Of a stretch of DNA of 64,000 nt, positions 63,104-64,000 are shown piece after piece. Under the pieces are notes generated by a model, which had not been told where the DNA came from, did not search any database, and saw only the letters and a list, made by a program, of their open reading frames with translations. The translations under genes were made by a program, and so were the position numbers. The DNA lies in the NCBI RefSeq assembly GCF_008642335.1, contig NZ_CP029191.1, forward strand, positions 2,914,001-2,978,000, in the 5' to 3' direction. Source of the stretch: Streptomyces venezuelae. GTDB lineage: Bacteria; Actinomycetota; Actinomycetes; Streptomycetales; Streptomycetaceae. Every line of letters begins with the position of its first letter. Position 1 is the stretch's first letter.

Positions 63104-64000
63104 GTGACTACCACCAGCGCCGCCGCCAACTCCTCCCACCACCTCTCTCCCGCCTTCCCCGGCCGTGCCCCCTGGGGCACCGCCAACAAGCTGCGCGCCT
63201 GGCAGCAGGCGGCGATGGACCGGTACATCCAGGAGCAGCCGCGAGACTTCCTCGCCGTCGCCACCCCCGGCGCCGGCAAGACGACGTTCGCGCTCACGCT
63301 CGCGTCCTGGCTGTTGCACCACCACGTCGTCCAGCAGGTCACCGTCGTCGCGCCCACCGAGCACCTGAAGAAGCAGTGGGCCGAGGCCGCCGCCCGTGTG
63401 GGCATCAAGCTGGACCCCGAGTACAGCGCGGGACCGCTGAGCAAGGAGTACCACGGCGTCGCCGTGACGTACGCGGGCGTCGGCGTGCGACCGATGCTGC
63501 ACCGCAACCGCTCCGAGCAGCGCAAGACGCTCGTGATCCTCGACGAGATCCACCACGCGGGAGACAGCAAGTCGTGGGGCGAGGCGTGCCTGGAGGCGTT
63601 CGAGCCGGCCACCCGCCGCCTCGCGCTCACCGGTACGCCGTTCCGGTCCGACACGAACCCGATCCCCTTCGTGCAGTACGCCGAGGGAACGGACGGAATC
63701 CGGCGGTCCGCCGCCGACTACACGTACGGCTACGGCAGCGCGCTCGGCGACGGCGTCGTCCGGCCCGTCATCTTCCTCTCGTACTCGGGCAACATGCGCT
63801 GGCGCACCAAGGCCGGTGACGAGATCGCCGCGCGGCTCGGCGAGCCGATGACGAAGGACGCCGTCAGCCAGGCCTGGCGCACCGCGCTCGACCCGCGCGG
63901 CGAGTGGATGCCGAACGTCCTCAAGGCCGCCGACAAGCGGCTGACCGAGGTCAGGAAGGCCATCCCGGACGCGGGCGGCCTCGTCATCGCGTCCGACCAG
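63104..64000 (+). CDS. DEAD/DEAH-box helicase, N-terminal part (3' truncated)
   Basis: The first 299 residues of an SF2 helicase cut by the right edge. LRAWQQAAMDRYIQEQPRDFLAVATPGAGKTT is the Q-like region and Walker A (Lys59). VTVVAPTEHLKKQW is motif Ia, LVILDEIHHAGD is Walker B (DEIHH, 147-151), and LALTGTPFRSD is motif III. The start is GTG at 63104, with GGAG just upstream. The C-terminal helicase domain lies outside the window. Streptomyces core genomes carry such single-gene helicases of unknown role. Confidence 0.92.
   Translation, partial: MTTTSAAANSSHHLSPAFPGRAPWGTANKLRAWQQAAMDRYIQEQPRDFLAVATPGAGKTTFALTLASWLLHHHVVQQVTVVAPTEHLKKQWAEAAARVGIKLDPEYSAGPLSKEYHGVAVTYAGVGVRPMLHRNRSEQRKTLVILDEIHHAGDSKSWGEACLEAFEPATRRLALTGTPFRSDTNPIPFVQYAEGTDGIRRSAADYTYGYGSALGDGVVRPVIFLSYSGNMRWRTKAGDEIAARLGEPMTKDAVSQAWRTALDPRGEWMPNVLKAADKRLTEVRKAIPDAGGLVIASDQ

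Overview
The window is chromosomal DNA of a Streptomyces or very close relative. Very high G+C with GC-rich third positions, GTG starts, GGAGG ribosome sites and TANNNT -10 boxes close to start codons all fit. So do the marker families: an SsgA-like sporulation protein, WhiJ-type regulator/DUF397 loci, DasR-type operators at N-acetylglucosamine PTS genes, DUF1707, DUF2017, DUF2510 and DUF3618. From memory, the order PBP - bcp - rdgB - rph - nag PTS - cysM/cysO - clpS - ssgG - hpd matches the core of the S. coelicolor chromosome around SCO2897-SCO2928; I could not run that comparison.

Layout. 1-3 kb: the C-terminal end of a DUF3427 helicase cut by the left edge, then a WhiJ-like locus (ATP-binding protein, divergent XRE regulator, DUF397 protein) followed by an 81-bp palindrome-ended repeat. 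3.3-10.5 kb: deaminase, small membrane proteins, a GlxA-type regulator with an MFS transporter, a DUF445 protein and a secreted SGNH hydrolase. 10.6-14 kb: a four-gene ABC exporter operon. 14-19 kb: a class A penicillin-binding protein, a membrane-anchored HTH protein and a secreted protein. 19-21 kb: a guanidinium exporter behind a guanidine-III riboswitch, a second GroES, DUF3618 and Bcp. 21-24.4 kb: a ProP-like transporter, two HNH genes (the first frameshifted) and an odd tRNA-Leu.

24.4-30.8 kb: rdgB, a lipoprotein, rph, then nagF, nagE1 and nagE2 with DasR-type operators. 30.8-37.3 kb: an MBL hydrolase, a membrane-anchored PemK protein and the CysO/CysM/Mec cysteine pathway. That pathway carries a Cys-containing leader peptide and is split by a cobalamin-riboswitch-controlled btuFCD cassette. 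37.4-46 kb: amino-acid permease, DUF2017, clpS, the NAD-salvage pair pncB-pncA and an M6 metalloprotease. 46-53.6 kb: two RDD proteins, ssgG, a GlcD-type oxidase, a TPR protein and hpd. 53.7-58 kb: an Lrp/AsnC regulator and a complete betaine/choline-type ABC operon.

58.0-59.6 kb is a 1.5-kb gene-free stretch built as one large imperfect inverted repeat centred near 58,809, with nested repeat families. It abuts a second WhiJ-like locus (59.6-61.3 kb) whose DUF397 gene carries an internal duplication. An MFS exporter and a DEAD/DEAH helicase cut by the right edge close the window.

The least ordinary features are the 1.5-kb palindrome and its matching element beside the other WhiJ-like locus, the guanidine-III riboswitch with a visible Shine-Dalgarno-masking partner, the split cysteine pathway, the short-variable-loop tRNA-Leu(UAG), and short repeats that have become coding tails of three proteins.
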